Assembly: GCA_963807675.1 (NCBI GenBank) | Contig: CAWECP010000012.1 | Coordinates: 868,001 to 932,000, forward strand | Origin: Bog-473 sp963807675 | GTDB lineage: Bacteria; Actinomycetota; Acidimicrobiia; Acidimicrobiales; RAAP-2 | DNA: 64,000 bases | Direction: 5' to 3' | Shown here: piece after piece, positions 27,836 through 37,138 of the stretch | Position numbering within the stretch: position 1 is the stretch's first letter | Layout: each line of letters begins with the position of its first letter | The notes under the pieces: model-generated | What the model saw: only the letters and a program-made list of their open reading frames with translations | The model's database searches: none | Told to the model about the DNA's origin: nothing | Made by a program: the position numbers and the translations under genes

Positions 27836-29245
27836 TCAGCTGGGGGTGCAGGGAGTCGGGTTGAACGACGGCGGGACGGTCGTCGTGGTGGTGGCCACCG
27901 GGGCGGCCCCCGTGGAGCCGGAATTGGACGACGACCCCGAAGAGGCCGAAGGAGCGGTCGCGGCGGCCGGCGCCACCGCGGGCGGCGCCTGGGGCACGCC
28001 GTCGGCACCTGGCGGCGGATTGGTCGGCGCAATCAGGCTGGAGCCGAAGATGTTGACCAGCGTCTCCTGGGCGGCGGGCTGGTCGAGCGTCAGCACGTCG
28101 CCCAGGTCGCCGAAGCCATTGGTCGCCAGGGTGGGCAGCGTCTGCGCCTGCAAAGCGCCCGGGTTGAACGAGTGGTAATCGAGCGCCAGCCCCACCAGCT
28201 CGTTGAAACTGAAGCCGTCGTCGATGGTGACGCCCTCGTGGATCGACCCGATGAAGGCGTTGACGGTCAGTGGGTTCACCTTCGACTTGGCCTCGGCAAT
28301 AAGGGAGCGCAGGAACACGTCCTGGCGCTCGATGCGCCCGAAGTCACTGGTGGGGTCGTACTGCCAGTAGCCGTCTTGGTAGTACTCGTAGTGGCGGGCC
28401 CTGGCCACGGCCAGGGCCTGGGTGCCGTTCAGGAGCTGGCAGCCGGGCGTCGTGATATCGAGGCCGGAGTAGGAGTCCTTGGCCGGGTAGGGGAAGTCCA
28501 GGTAGATGCCGCCCAGCGCGTTGACCGCGGCCTGGAAGCCCGAGAAGTCGACCTGCACCACATGGTTGATCTGAATTCCGAAGTTGGCGGTGATGGTCTT
28601 GACCAGTTGGTTCGCGCCCGAGTTGTAAGACGAGTTGATGCGGTTGTACGTGCCGAACTGGTTGGAGTCCGGTGGGAGCATGGTGACCACCGTGTCGCGC
28701 GGGATGGAGAGGACCTGGATCGTCTTGGTGGCTGGCGTCACCCGCCACAGCTGCACGACATCGCTGCGCTGTCCGGTCACCACCGAGGGCGACCCGTAGG
28801 CCTGGACTCCCGCGCCGGTGATGCCGACACGGGAGTCCGAGCCGATGACGAGGAGGGTGAAGGGCGCACCGTTCGCGGCGGACACCTCGTCGGCGATGTG
28901 GACCTTGTTGATTTGGTCGTAGCGGTACCACAGGTACCCGTAGCCGCCACCAACGGCTACGACCAGGAGGGCGATCACCGTCAGTACGGCGACCACGGTC
29001 TTCTTGCGGGCGCTCCATTTCGGCTTGCCGCTGCGGCGGATAGGGCTCTTCTGCCGATGGTTGGCCGCGTCGACGCGCGCGCCGAGGTTCCTCAGACCTG
29101 CCTCGTTGGCCACGCTCCCTGGCTCATCATTACCGCCGCGCATTTGGCGGCCGAGCGCGGACAGCCCCTCTTGGTTCGCGGACTTGCCACGCGGTCCTCG
29201 CGGGGTGTGGCCCGGACCGTCGCCCGTCGGACGACCGTTTGCCAT
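27836..29245 (-). CDS. LytR-CpsA-Psr family glycopolymer transferase
   Basis: A 469-residue membrane protein from ATG 29245. A long basic cytoplasmic tail is followed by one transmembrane helix (about residues 72-95) and the LCP domain: 'LLVIGSDSR', 'RSDVVQLWRV', 'VLSIPRDTVV', 'NRINSSY' and 'ARARHYEYY...DFGRIERQ'. The conserved Arg and Asp residues that bind the polyprenyl pyrophosphate are present. The C-terminus is Pro/Ser/Thr-rich. LCP enzymes attach glycopolymers to peptidoglycan (arabinogalactan in mycobacteria). It sits between sufC2 and the GT4 gene. Confidence 0.93.
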   Translation of the reverse strand: MANGRPTGDGPGHTPRGPRGKSANQEGLSALGRQMRGGNDEPGSVANEAGLRNLGARVDAANHRQKSPIRRSGKPKWSARKKTVVAVLTVIALLVVAVGGGYGYLWYRYDQINKVHIADEVSAANGAPFTLLVIGSDSRVGITGAGVQAYGSPSVVTGQRSDVVQLWRVTPATKTIQVLSIPRDTVVTMLPPDSNQFGTYNRINSSYNSGANQLVKTITANFGIQINHVVQVDFSGFQAAVNALGGIYLDFPYPAKDSYSGLDITTPGCQLLNGTQALAVARARHYEYYQDGYWQYDPTSDFGRIERQDVFLRSLIAEAKSKVNPLTVNAFIGSIHEGVTIDDGFSFNELVGLALDYHSFNPGALQAQTLPTLATNGFGDLGDVLTLDQPAAQETLVNIFGSSLIAPTNPPPGADGVPQAPPAVAPAAATAPSASSGSSSNSGSTGAAPVATTTTTVPPSFNPTPCTPS

Positions 29246-29341
29246 GACGCTCCACGGTACCAACCACGGTGTCGAAATTGGGGTCAGTCGACCGATGTGG
29301 CGTGGGCAGGTCGGCGCGTGGTCGAAGGTGTTGCGAGTGTG

Positions 29342-30099
<758 letters not shown>

Positions 30100-30103
<4 letters not shown>

Positions 30104-30417
30104 GGCAGCACCACCAAGACGGTGCCGTCGGCCACTTCGACGGTGTAGACGGCGACCGGCTGGGTGGCCGGCAGCGAACATGCCTCGCCGGTGATCAGGT
30201 CGAAGGTGCTGCCGTGGCGCGGGCACTCGATCTGGCATTCATCGGCCCACACCTCGCCCTCGGAGAGGGAGTAATCCTCGTGGCTGCACTCGTCGTCGAG
30301 GGCGTGAAACTCATCGCCGATCCGCACGAGCGCGATGCGGTGCCCGGCCACGTCGAAGCGCCGGGCCTCCCCGGGCTTCAGCTCGTCGGTCTGGCACAGG
30401 GCCACGGTCTCAGGCAC
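30100..30417 (-). CDS. Rieske [2Fe-2S] ferredoxin of the suf operon
   Basis: A 105-residue Rieske protein from GTG 30417, which overlaps the sufD stop by 8 bases. Cluster ligands: Cys-x-His in DECSHEDYSL and Cys-x2-His in IECPRHGSTFDL, 17 residues apart. Such small ferredoxins are encoded between sufD and sufC across actinomycetes and presumably supply electrons during cluster assembly; direct evidence for that role is limited. Confidence 0.92.
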
Positions 30418-31699
30418 CCGCGGCCACCCGTCCGGCCAGCGCCGTATCGAGCCGGTCGTGCACCTCACGCCCGAGGAGCGCGGTGACCTCGGGGACGGGG
30501 CCTCGGTCGATGATGGCGTCGAAGAAGCCCCGCACGATCAGGCCCTCGGCCACCTCGGGCTCCACCCCCCGCGACTCGATGTAGTACATCTGGTCCTCGT
30601 CGACCGGACCGACCGTCGAGGCGTGGGAGCACTTGACGTCGTTCTCCAAGATGTCGAGGTTGGGCACCGAGTCGGCATGGGCGCCCTCGTTGAGCACGAG
30701 GTTGTGGTTGGTCTGGCGGGCGTCGGAGCGCACTGCGCCGCGGTGCACCCGGATCAGGCCGCTGTAGACCGAGCGCGACGACCCGGCCACCGCGCCCTGG
30801 CACAGCAGCTCGCTGGTGGTCCTGGGGGCGGCGTGGTCCTGCAGGGTGCGGATGTCGTGCACCTGGCTACCGTCACCGAGGTAGGCGGAGAGGATTTCGC
30901 TGTGGGCGTCCTTGCCGTCGACGGACACGTCCGCCCTGATGCGGTCGTAGGACGCGCCGAGGCCGACGGTGAACGTGCGCAGCGCCGACGCTCCCCCGCC
31001 GCGCGCGGCCAGGCGGGCGATGGACCAAGCGGCGTCGGGCAGCACCTGCAGCGATACGTAGGAGACGGAGGCACCCTCGGCCGCCAACAGCTCGGTGACC
31101 GGCACCACGAGTGACCGCTCGCCGGTGTCGGGTCCGGCGAAGACCTCGACCACCGAGACACGCGCGCCCTCGCCGGCACGCACGGCGGTGCGGGGGAAGA
31201 TCGCGGCGGGGGCGTCGCACCAGTGAACGACGAGGATCGGCTCCTCCACCGCGGTGCCGGCAGGGACGTCGACAAAGATGGCGTCGGAGAGGAAGGCATC
31301 GTTGAGGCGGACGAGTGCGTCGCCGCCCTGCTGCACCGAACCGAGCAGCTCGGGCGAGGTCGCCACCGTTCCGGCGCCCCCGAAGGCGAAGGCGCCGGAA
31401 TCTGCTTGGGTGCACTCGCCGGGGTGCCCGTTGAGCACCAGCACGCTGCCGGCGGTCGAGCCGAGCTCGGCCGTCAGCGCGGCCAGCAATTCCAGAGCCT
31501 GCCACGGCGCAGTCCCGTCGGGCGGCGCCGGCGTGAAGTCGTCCAGCACCAGGTGGTCGATCGGCGTGTAGCGCCAGACCTCTTCGCTCTCCGACGGCAG
31601 CGGGGTGGACGCGAAGGCGTCGTAGCCGACGGCACGCCGGTCACGTATCCAGGCCGGACCGGGCAGAGCGGCCGAAGCCTCGGGGGTGAACGTGGGCAG
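30410..31699 (-). CDS. sufD: SufD, Fe-S scaffold subunit
   Basis: A 429-residue beta-helix protein. C-terminal signatures: 'QTNHNLVLNEGAHADSVPNLDI', 'VKCSHASTVGPVDEDQMYYI' and 'AEGLIVRGFFD'. The conserved domain begins at PTFTPEAS. No ATG or GTG is suitably placed. A CTG at 31699 has the ribosome site GGAAGG 7 bases before it and is the best start; a TTG at 31717 is the alternative. First gene of sufD-Rieske-sufC2, with a TAGAGT promoter element at 31742-31737. Confidence 0.9.
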   Translation of the reverse strand: MPTFTPEASAALPGPAWIRDRRAVGYDAFASTPLPSESEEVWRYTPIDHLVLDDFTPAPPDGTAPWQALELLAALTAELGSTAGSVLVLNGHPGECTQADSGAFAFGGAGTVATSPELLGSVQQGGDALVRLNDAFLSDAIFVDVPAGTAVEEPILVVHWCDAPAAIFPRTAVRAGEGARVSVVEVFAGPDTGERSLVVPVTELLAAEGASVSYVSLQVLPDAAWSIARLAARGGGASALRTFTVGLGASYDRIRADVSVDGKDAHSEILSAYLGDGSQVHDIRTLQDHAAPRTTSELLCQGAVAGSSRSVYSGLIRVHRGAVRSDARQTNHNLVLNEGAHADSVPNLDILENDVKCSHASTVGPVDEDQMYYIESRGVEPEVAEGLIVRGFFDAIIDRGPVPEVTALLGREVHDRLDTALAGRVAAGA

Positions 31700-31736
31700 A
31701 GGGGAACCTTCCTTCAAGTGCGATTGCGGCCCATGC

Positions 31737-31742
31737 ACTCTA
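31737..31742 (-). promoter_or_regulatory. -10 element (TAGAGT) for sufD
   Basis: On the minus strand TAGAGT lies about 37 bases before the proposed sufD start, leaving a short leader that contains the GGAAGG ribosome site. It is in the divergent gap shared with the enoyl-CoA hydratase. Confidence 0.4.
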
Positions 31743-31773
31743 CTGGCCCCCCGCCCGGGCCCCACCCGGCGGT

Positions 31774-31779
31774 TAGCCT
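31774..31779 (+). promoter_or_regulatory. -10 element (TAGCCT) for leaderless enoyl-CoA hydratase
   Basis: TAGCCT fits TANNNT and ends 6 bases before ATG 31786, the same spacing as at moxR and aceE. Confidence 0.5.
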
Positions 31780-31785
31780 GCCCGC

Positions 31786-32642
31786 ATGGGAAAGATCGCG
31801 GATTTCGAGTCACCGGTGCTGAGCATCGAGGTGGACGACACGGTGGCCACGCTGTGGTTGGACCGGCCCGAGGCGCGCAACGCCATGGGCGTGGACCTGT
31901 GGCGCGACCTGCCTCGAGCCATGGGCGCGCTGAGCGACGACGACGCGGTGCGCGTGGTCGTCGTCGCCGCCAAGGGGCCGCACTTCTCGGTCGGGCTCGA
32001 CCTCAAGGCCATGGGCAGCGTGCTCAGCGGGGGCGGCGAGAACCGGGACGAGAGCTCGTCGCCGCCTTCGATGGCGGCGCGGGCGCGGGGGCGCGCCATG
32101 AGGTGCTGCGCCTGCAGGACGCCATCACGGCGGTGGCGCAGTGCCCCAAGCCGGTGGTGGCCGCAGTGCACGGGTACTGCATCGGGGGCGGCGTGGACCT
32201 GATCGCGGCCTGTGACATCCGCCTCTCCTCGACCGACGCCGTGTTCTCCGTGCGCGAGGCCAAGATGGCGATCGTCGCCGACCTGGGCAGCCTGCAGCGG
32301 CTGCCGTCGATCATCAACGCGGGCCACCTGGCCGAGCTGGCCTACACGGCCAAGGACATCACGGCCGAGCGGGCCAAGGAGATCGGGTTGGTGAACGACG
32401 TCGCCGGCGACGCCGCCGGTGTCCTCAAGGCGGCCCGCGCGCTGGCGGCGGAGATCGCGGCCAACTCGCCCCTGGCCGTGCAAGGCACCAAGGCCGTGCT
32501 GGCCGCCAACGAGGGGCGCACGGTGACTCAGGGCCTCGAGTACGTGGCCACCTGGAACGCGGGACAACTCGCCTCGCACGACCTCACGGAGGCGGTCACG
32601 GCGTTCATGGAGAAGCGCCAGCCCAAGTTCACCGGGCGCTAA
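31786..32642 (+). CDS. Enoyl-CoA hydratase/isomerase (crotonase), frameshifted
   Basis: Crotonase family, 285 residues when repaired. The N-terminal half has 'TLWLDRPEARNAMG' and the oxyanion-hole segment 'FSVGLDLKAMGSV'. The C-terminal half, in another frame, has 'HEVLRLQDAITAVAQCPKPV', 'HGYCIGGGVDLIAACDIRL' and 'FSVREAKMAIVADLGSLQRLP'. One missing G in the run at 32087-32091 would join them as AARARGARHEVLRLQ. The GLGSLQ-type Asp (ADLGSLQRLP) resembles dienoyl-CoA isomerases (ECH1 family). It is monocistronic, divergent from sufD. Confidence 0.85.
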
Positions 32643-33083
32643 CGACCTGAGTCGCGTAATCCGCGCGGCGGTAAGCGGCAACGATTTCGCGGGTCTCCTT
32701 CGCGCTCTCATGGGGGACGAAAGGCTCGGGATCCGTTCCCGGTGACCGGTCCACCCGTTGGGCCATTGAGTGATGGCGGCTTCGGGCTCCTCGACCGCGT
32801 CGATGCGTGCCGCGTTCGAGCCACTTCGTCGCCTGCTTGACGAATCAGCGCTCGACCCCGTCCACGCCCCGCTGATCGCTCCGGCAGCCGCCCGGAATTT
32901 TTCACAGCCCTCGCCCAGCATTGGGTCCCCCTGGTCTGTAAGGTGCGTGAATCTGAAACAAAACTGCAATAGAACGACCCCTTTTCGGGTAGACACCCGT
33001 ATGCGGTGTAGTGACACGAGAAATGCAAGAACAAGGGAGTAGACGGCCCGCCTGACCCGGTGGGCCAGACCAAAGGAGGCAAT
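32643..33083 (+). promoter_or_regulatory. Long upstream region of the sugar-binding protein gene
   Basis: 441 bases without a convincing gene. The second half is much richer in A and T than its surroundings, as expected of a regulated promoter. CGGGT-AGAC-ACCCG at 32986-32999 is a 5-bp inverted repeat, and AAAGGAGG at 33072-33079 is the ribosome site of the next gene. A sugar-responsive repressor site is likely here, but I could not pick out a convincing palindrome for a LacI-type protein. Confidence 0.4.
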
Positions 33084-34280
33084 GTGCGTTTCAGCAGGGC
33101 AGGCATGCTCGGGGGGCTCTCCCTCGCGTTGTCGGCGATGCTGGTCGGCGCGGTGTGTGGCGAGGCCTCGGCCTCGGTACGCGTGACCCTACCGTCCAAT
33201 ATCTCGACCACATCGTTCAACAACAGCTTCACCGTTATGAAGCAGTTCAAGTCGCTGGCCGCGGCCGGCAAGGGGAAGGTGGCGGCGATCCTGCCGGACA
33301 CCGTCAGCTCGACTCGTTACGTGGAGTTCGACCAACCGGACATCACCAAGGCCCTGACGACCGCCGGCCTGAGCTCGTCCCAGTTCGTGGTGCAGAACGC
33401 ACTCGGCAGTGACGCCACTCAGCTGACGGACGCGCAGACCGACATCTCGAATGGTGCCACGGTACTTTTGGTCGACCCGCTGGACTCGGGAGTGGGTGCG
33501 CAGATCGAGAGCTACGCCAAGTCTCGCGGCGTCAAGGTGATCGACTACGACCGCCTCACGCTCGGCGGAAGCCGCGCCTACTACGTCAGCTTCAACAACG
33601 TGACGGTGGGCAAGGTCATGGGAGAGGGCCTCGTGAGCTGTGTCGCCGCCTGGCACATCAAGAAGCCGCAAGTCGTCGTCATGCACGGTGCGGTCACCGA
33701 CAACAACGCGACGCTGTTCGCCCAGGGCTACGACTCGGTTATCAACCCCCTCTTCAAGTCGGGTAAGTGGACCGTGGTGGCCCACACGGCCGGTACGTGG
33801 GACCCACCAACGGCCGAAACGGAGTTCCAGGCCGTCTACACGGCGCACCCGAACACCAACGCGGCGCTGATCCCCAATGACGAGACCGGGGCGCCCATCA
33901 TCACGTACCTGCAGTCCCTCCACATCAAGCCGAAGACCTTCCCGACCACCGGGCAGGACGCCACGCTGACTGGACTTCAGAACGTGCTCTCGGGCTACCA
34001 GTGCGGCACGGTGTACAAGCCGATCTTCCTGGAAGCCCAGGCGGCCGTCGCCCTCGCCCTCTACCTGCGAGCCGGGAAGACACCCCCGTCGTCGCTGGTG
34101 AACGGCAAGACCGAGGACACCACGGCGGGCGTGAGCGTCCCGTCGGTCCTCGAGACGCCCGAGTGGGTCACTCCGAAGAACATGAACGCCACCATCATCA
34201 AGGATAACTTCGTGCCGGCGTCGCAGCTCTGCGCCGGCTCGTACGCCGCCGACTGCACGGCGGCGGGCATCAAGGGCTAA
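33084..34280 (+). CDS. Sugar ABC transporter substrate-binding protein, XylF-like
   Basis: A 398-residue secreted protein from GTG 33084, with a strong ribosome site (AAAGGAGG). The signal peptide (about 1-30, 'GLSLALSAMLVGAV') is followed by a two-lobed periplasmic-binding fold of the xylose/ribose class: 'VAAILPDTVSSTRYVEFD', 'LVDPLDSGVGAQIESYAKS', 'GVKVIDYDRL', 'NNATLFAQGYDSVI', 'NDETGAPIITYLQ' and 'TTGQDATLTGLQNVLSG'. The D-x-D and G-Q-D segments contact the sugar. It has no lipobox in the standard form. First gene of a transport operon with the ATPase and permease; xylose is the best guess for the ligand. Confidence 0.9.
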   Translation: MRFSRAGMLGGLSLALSAMLVGAVCGEASASVRVTLPSNISTTSFNNSFTVMKQFKSLAAAGKGKVAAILPDTVSSTRYVEFDQPDITKALTTAGLSSSQFVVQNALGSDATQLTDAQTDISNGATVLLVDPLDSGVGAQIESYAKSRGVKVIDYDRLTLGGSRAYYVSFNNVTVGKVMGEGLVSCVAAWHIKKPQVVVMHGAVTDNNATLFAQGYDSVINPLFKSGKWTVVAHTAGTWDPPTAETEFQAVYTAHPNTNAALIPNDETGAPIITYLQSLHIKPKTFPTTGQDATLTGLQNVLSGYQCGTVYKPIFLEAQAAVALALYLRAGKTPPSSLVNGKTEDTTAGVSVPSVLETPEWVTPKNMNATIIKDNFVPASQLCAGSYAADCTAAGIKG

Positions 34281-34352
34281 CAGCCCGCGGACCGCCCGTC
34301 CCGGTTGGGTGTTTCCCAGCTGGGTAGTGTCGGCTCACGGAGATACTGGCGA

Positions 34353-34387
34353 GCAGACCCCCGCCCGGGCGCCGGGCGGGGGTCTGC
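34353..34387 (+). terminator. 15-bp perfect hairpin between binding protein and ATPase genes
   Basis: Arms GCAGACCCCCGCCCG and CGGGCGGGGGTCTGC pair perfectly around a 5-base loop. No T-run follows, so it is probably a partial terminator or an RNA-protecting stem. Such stems after the binding-protein gene let cells make more of it than of the ATPase and permease downstream. Confidence 0.7.
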
Positions 34388-34442
34388 CACCCTGAGTTCC
34401 TCGCATCAGTTCGAGCCGTCGTCCGCCACAGGGGGTTCCAAC

Positions 34443-35198
34443 ATGACCGATGGTGTGCCACTGCTGGAGCTTCGGGGCGTGAGCAAGGTCTTCGGGGCCG
34501 TCCGGGCCCTGAGCAACATGAACCTCTCGGTCGAGGCCGGCAAGGTGACCGCCCTGGTGGGCGACAACGGGGCCGGCAAGTCGACGGCCATCAAGACCAT
34601 CTCGGGTTTGTGGGAGCCCACCGAGGGTGAAGTCCGCTGGGACGGCAAGCCCGTCCACGTCCACAGCCCCAAAGACGCCGAGGCGCTCGGGATCACGACG
34701 ATCTACCAGGACCTCGCCCTCTGCGACAACCTCGACATCGTCCAGAACATGTTCCTCGGCCACGAGAGGTTGCGCCACCGACTGCTGGACGAGACCTCCA
34801 TGGAACTGGCGGCGCGCCAGACGCTGGCCGACCTGCACGTGACGACCATCCGCTCCATCCGCCAGCCGGTGGCGTCGCTCTCGGGCGGCCAGCGTCAGTC
34901 GGTGGCTGTGGCGAAGGCGGTCATGCGGGAGGCCAGGCTCGTGATGTTGGACGAGCCCACCGCCGCCCTCGGCGTGGCGCAGACGCAGCAGGTGCTCGAT
35001 CTGATCAAGCGGCTCTCCAGCCAGGGCACGGCCGTGCTGCTCATTTCGCACAACCTCAACGACGTGTTCGAGGTGGCCGACGTCATCGCGGTCCTCTACC
35101 TAGGCCAAATGGTGGTGGAGGGCCCGGCGGCGGACTTCGACCGCCAGGTCGTCGTCGACTACATGACCACGGGCGAGTCCTCCCGGGTGGCGGGGTGA
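34443..35198 (+). CDS. Sugar ABC transporter ATP-binding protein
   Basis: A 251-residue single-domain ATPase. Walker A GDNGAGKST, Q-loop IYQDLAL, signature 'LSGGQRQSVAVAKA', Walker B LVMLDEPTAALG, switch His LLISHNLNDVF. Most ribose/xylose-class transporters (RbsA, XylG) have two fused ATPase domains; this one has a single domain and presumably works as a dimer. Start ATG 34443. It precedes the permease by 7 bases. Confidence 0.92.
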   Translation: MTDGVPLLELRGVSKVFGAVRALSNMNLSVEAGKVTALVGDNGAGKSTAIKTISGLWEPTEGEVRWDGKPVHVHSPKDAEALGITTIYQDLALCDNLDIVQNMFLGHERLRHRLLDETSMELAARQTLADLHVTTIRSIRQPVASLSGGQRQSVAVAKAVMREARLVMLDEPTAALGVAQTQQVLDLIKRLSSQGTAVLLISHNLNDVFEVADVIAVLYLGQMVVEGPAADFDRQVVVDYMTTGESSRVAG

Positions 35199-35205
35199 TC
35201 GGGCG

Positions 35206-36558
35206 ATGACCGACAAAGTCGACGAACCCCCCGTCGCTTCAGGTGACAGCCCGGACGGCCGGGCAGCGGACAACGCCGGCACCCCTGGCAGCGCCATCGC
35301 GCCCGATGCGCTCGTCGTACTCGCGCCGGACGTCCTGGCCGACTCGCTCGGTGACTACCTGCGAGCGTGGGGGAAGCGAATCCGCGGGGGTGAGAGCGGC
35401 GCGCTCCCCATCATCATGGGGCTCATCGTCATCTGCATCTTCTTCGAGGTGAAGTCGAGCGCCTTCCTCACTTCGGCCAACATCGTCAACCTTTTCATTC
35501 AGGCGACCTTCTTCATCCTTCTGGGCATGGCCGAGCTCTATGCCCTGATTCTCAGCGAGATCGACCTCTCCGTGGGTTTCGTCGGCGCGGTGGGCGCCGC
35601 CATCGCCTTGGCACTGATCGGAGCGCCGCAGAACTGGCCCTGGTGGGCCGGGATCATCGTGGGCATGGCCGCCTGTGCCGTGATCGGCGCCTTCCAGGGC
35701 CTGATCATCACGAAGCTCAAGATCCCCTCCTTCGTCGTCACCCTGGCCGGCCTCCTGGGTTGGCAGGGCGTCCTCATTTACGTCTTCGACGTCGACAAGG
35801 GCGCCGTCGGCGGGGTGATCACGGTCTCCAACAGCGTCATCGACGACCTCGTGAGCGGCAGCATGACGCCGGCGGCAGGGTGGATCCTGCTCGTCGTGGT
35901 CGTGGGCCTCTACGCCTTGACCGCCATCCTGCGCACGACGCGGCGCCGGGCGCAGGGGCTGAGCGTGCCCCCGCTCAGCATCACGCTCATGACGGTGGCC
36001 GCCGTCGCCGTCGCCGGCATCGTGCTGGTGTACATCTGCAATTTGAACCGGGGCGTCGTCACACCCGTCAAGGGGGTCCCGTGGGTGATCCCCGTCGTCC
36101 TGGTCATCTTGGTCGCCCAGTCGTTCCTGATGGCCCGGACGCGGCTCGGCCGGTACATCTACGCCATTGGCGCCAGCCCCGAGGCAGCGCGGCGGGCGGG
36201 GATCAAGGTGGACAGGATCCGCATCATCGCCTTCGCGCTCTGCAGCTTCACGGCCGGCCTCGCCGCCGTGGTGTACGCGTCGCGGCTGGGCTCCATCTCG
36301 GTCGGGTTCGACGGCGGCACCTACGTGCTCTACGCCGTGGCCGCGGCCGTGATCGGCGGGGCCAGCCTGTTCGGCGGCTACGGCAAGCCGATCCACCCGC
36401 TGCTCGGCGGCCTCGTCATCGCCACCCTGACCAACGGCCTGGCTCTGCTGAACATCAGTACGGCCGGGACCGACATCGCGACCGCAGTCGTCCTCATCGT
36501 GGCGGTGGCCGTCGACGCCACGCTGCGACGCCGCGGCCGCTCGGGGGCGGGCGGCTGA
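35206..36558 (+). CDS. Sugar ABC transporter permease, XylH-like
   Basis: A 450-residue membrane protein with about ten hydrophobic helices and a polar N-terminal extension of about 60 residues. 'YALILSEIDLSVGFVGAVGA' is the hallmark of the BPD_transp_2 (RbsC/XylH) family, followed by 'GLIITKLKIPSFVVTLAGLLGW' and the later coupling region 'GASPEAARRAGIKVDRI'. The long loop with 'RTTRRRAQGL' is typical of XylH. Last gene of the transporter operon. Confidence 0.92.
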   Translation: MTDKVDEPPVASGDSPDGRAADNAGTPGSAIAPDALVVLAPDVLADSLGDYLRAWGKRIRGGESGALPIIMGLIVICIFFEVKSSAFLTSANIVNLFIQATFFILLGMAELYALILSEIDLSVGFVGAVGAAIALALIGAPQNWPWWAGIIVGMAACAVIGAFQGLIITKLKIPSFVVTLAGLLGWQGVLIYVFDVDKGAVGGVITVSNSVIDDLVSGSMTPAAGWILLVVVVGLYALTAILRTTRRRAQGLSVPPLSITLMTVAAVAVAGIVLVYICNLNRGVVTPVKGVPWVIPVVLVILVAQSFLMARTRLGRYIYAIGASPEAARRAGIKVDRIRIIAFALCSFTAGLAAVVYASRLGSISVGFDGGTYVLYAVAAAVIGGASLFGGYGKPIHPLLGGLVIATLTNGLALLNISTAGTDIATAVVLIVAVAVDATLRRRGRSGAGG

Positions 36559-36753
36559 GACCCACGGGACGACCGCTGAGTCGAGGCCGACAGCGGCTCG
36601 AACGGCTCGATGCCCTCGTCGAGCCGGGCCTACGACGTCAGCGACCCGGTACGTAGAGCTCTCACCCGCTGACGCTGGACGCCGCTCACGTGCACGTCCA
36701 CGTCCACGTGCACATCCACGCCACACTTCGGAGCGACAATGCGTCGCCCGTGG

Positions 36754-37098
36754 TCAGCGCTTGCGGCGCCACCAGCGGTTGGCCGACTTCTCCCGTCGGG
36801 CGTCCTCGGCCCGGACCTCCTCGAGGATGTCCGGAGCGACCTCGTTGACGATGTCCTCGGCCGAACCCAGCAGCTCAGCCACGTTCTCGCCGCCCCCGCC
36901 GGGCTCCTCCTCGATAGCCGGCTCGACCAGGCTGCCGTGCACCCAACCCACGTCGGCCATGCGGCGGTGGTACGAGGGGCAGTTCTCCGGGCAACGCCAC
37001 GGAGCCTCGGGCGCCAGGTCGAGGACGCAGAACCGCGCCGCCTCTCCCGAGGCATAGGTCCGGCTCTGGAAGTGGATGCACTCCTCGCGCATCGGCAT
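36754..37098 (-). CDS. Small cysteine-motif protein next to sufB
   Basis: A 114-residue protein from ATG 37098 (MPMREECIHFQ). The N-terminal half holds four cysteines in a regular pattern: EECIHFQSRTY, ARFCVLDLAPEAPW, then RCPENCPSYHRR, that is C-x16-C-x11-C-x3-C or close to it. The C-terminal half is acidic and then ends in a basic tail (RWWRRKR). The cysteine set could bind zinc or an Fe-S cluster. It lies 40 bases downstream of sufB on the same strand and is probably co-transcribed. I do not recognise a characterised family. Confidence 0.75.
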   Translation of the reverse strand: MPMREECIHFQSRTYASGEAARFCVLDLAPEAPWRCPENCPSYHRRMADVGWVHGSLVEPAIEEEPGGGGENVAELLGSAEDIVNEVAPDILEEVRAEDARREKSANRWWRRKR

Positions 37099-37138
37099 GG
37101 TTCTATGGTGCCACGCAGCAGGAAGGATTGCCGTCGGG

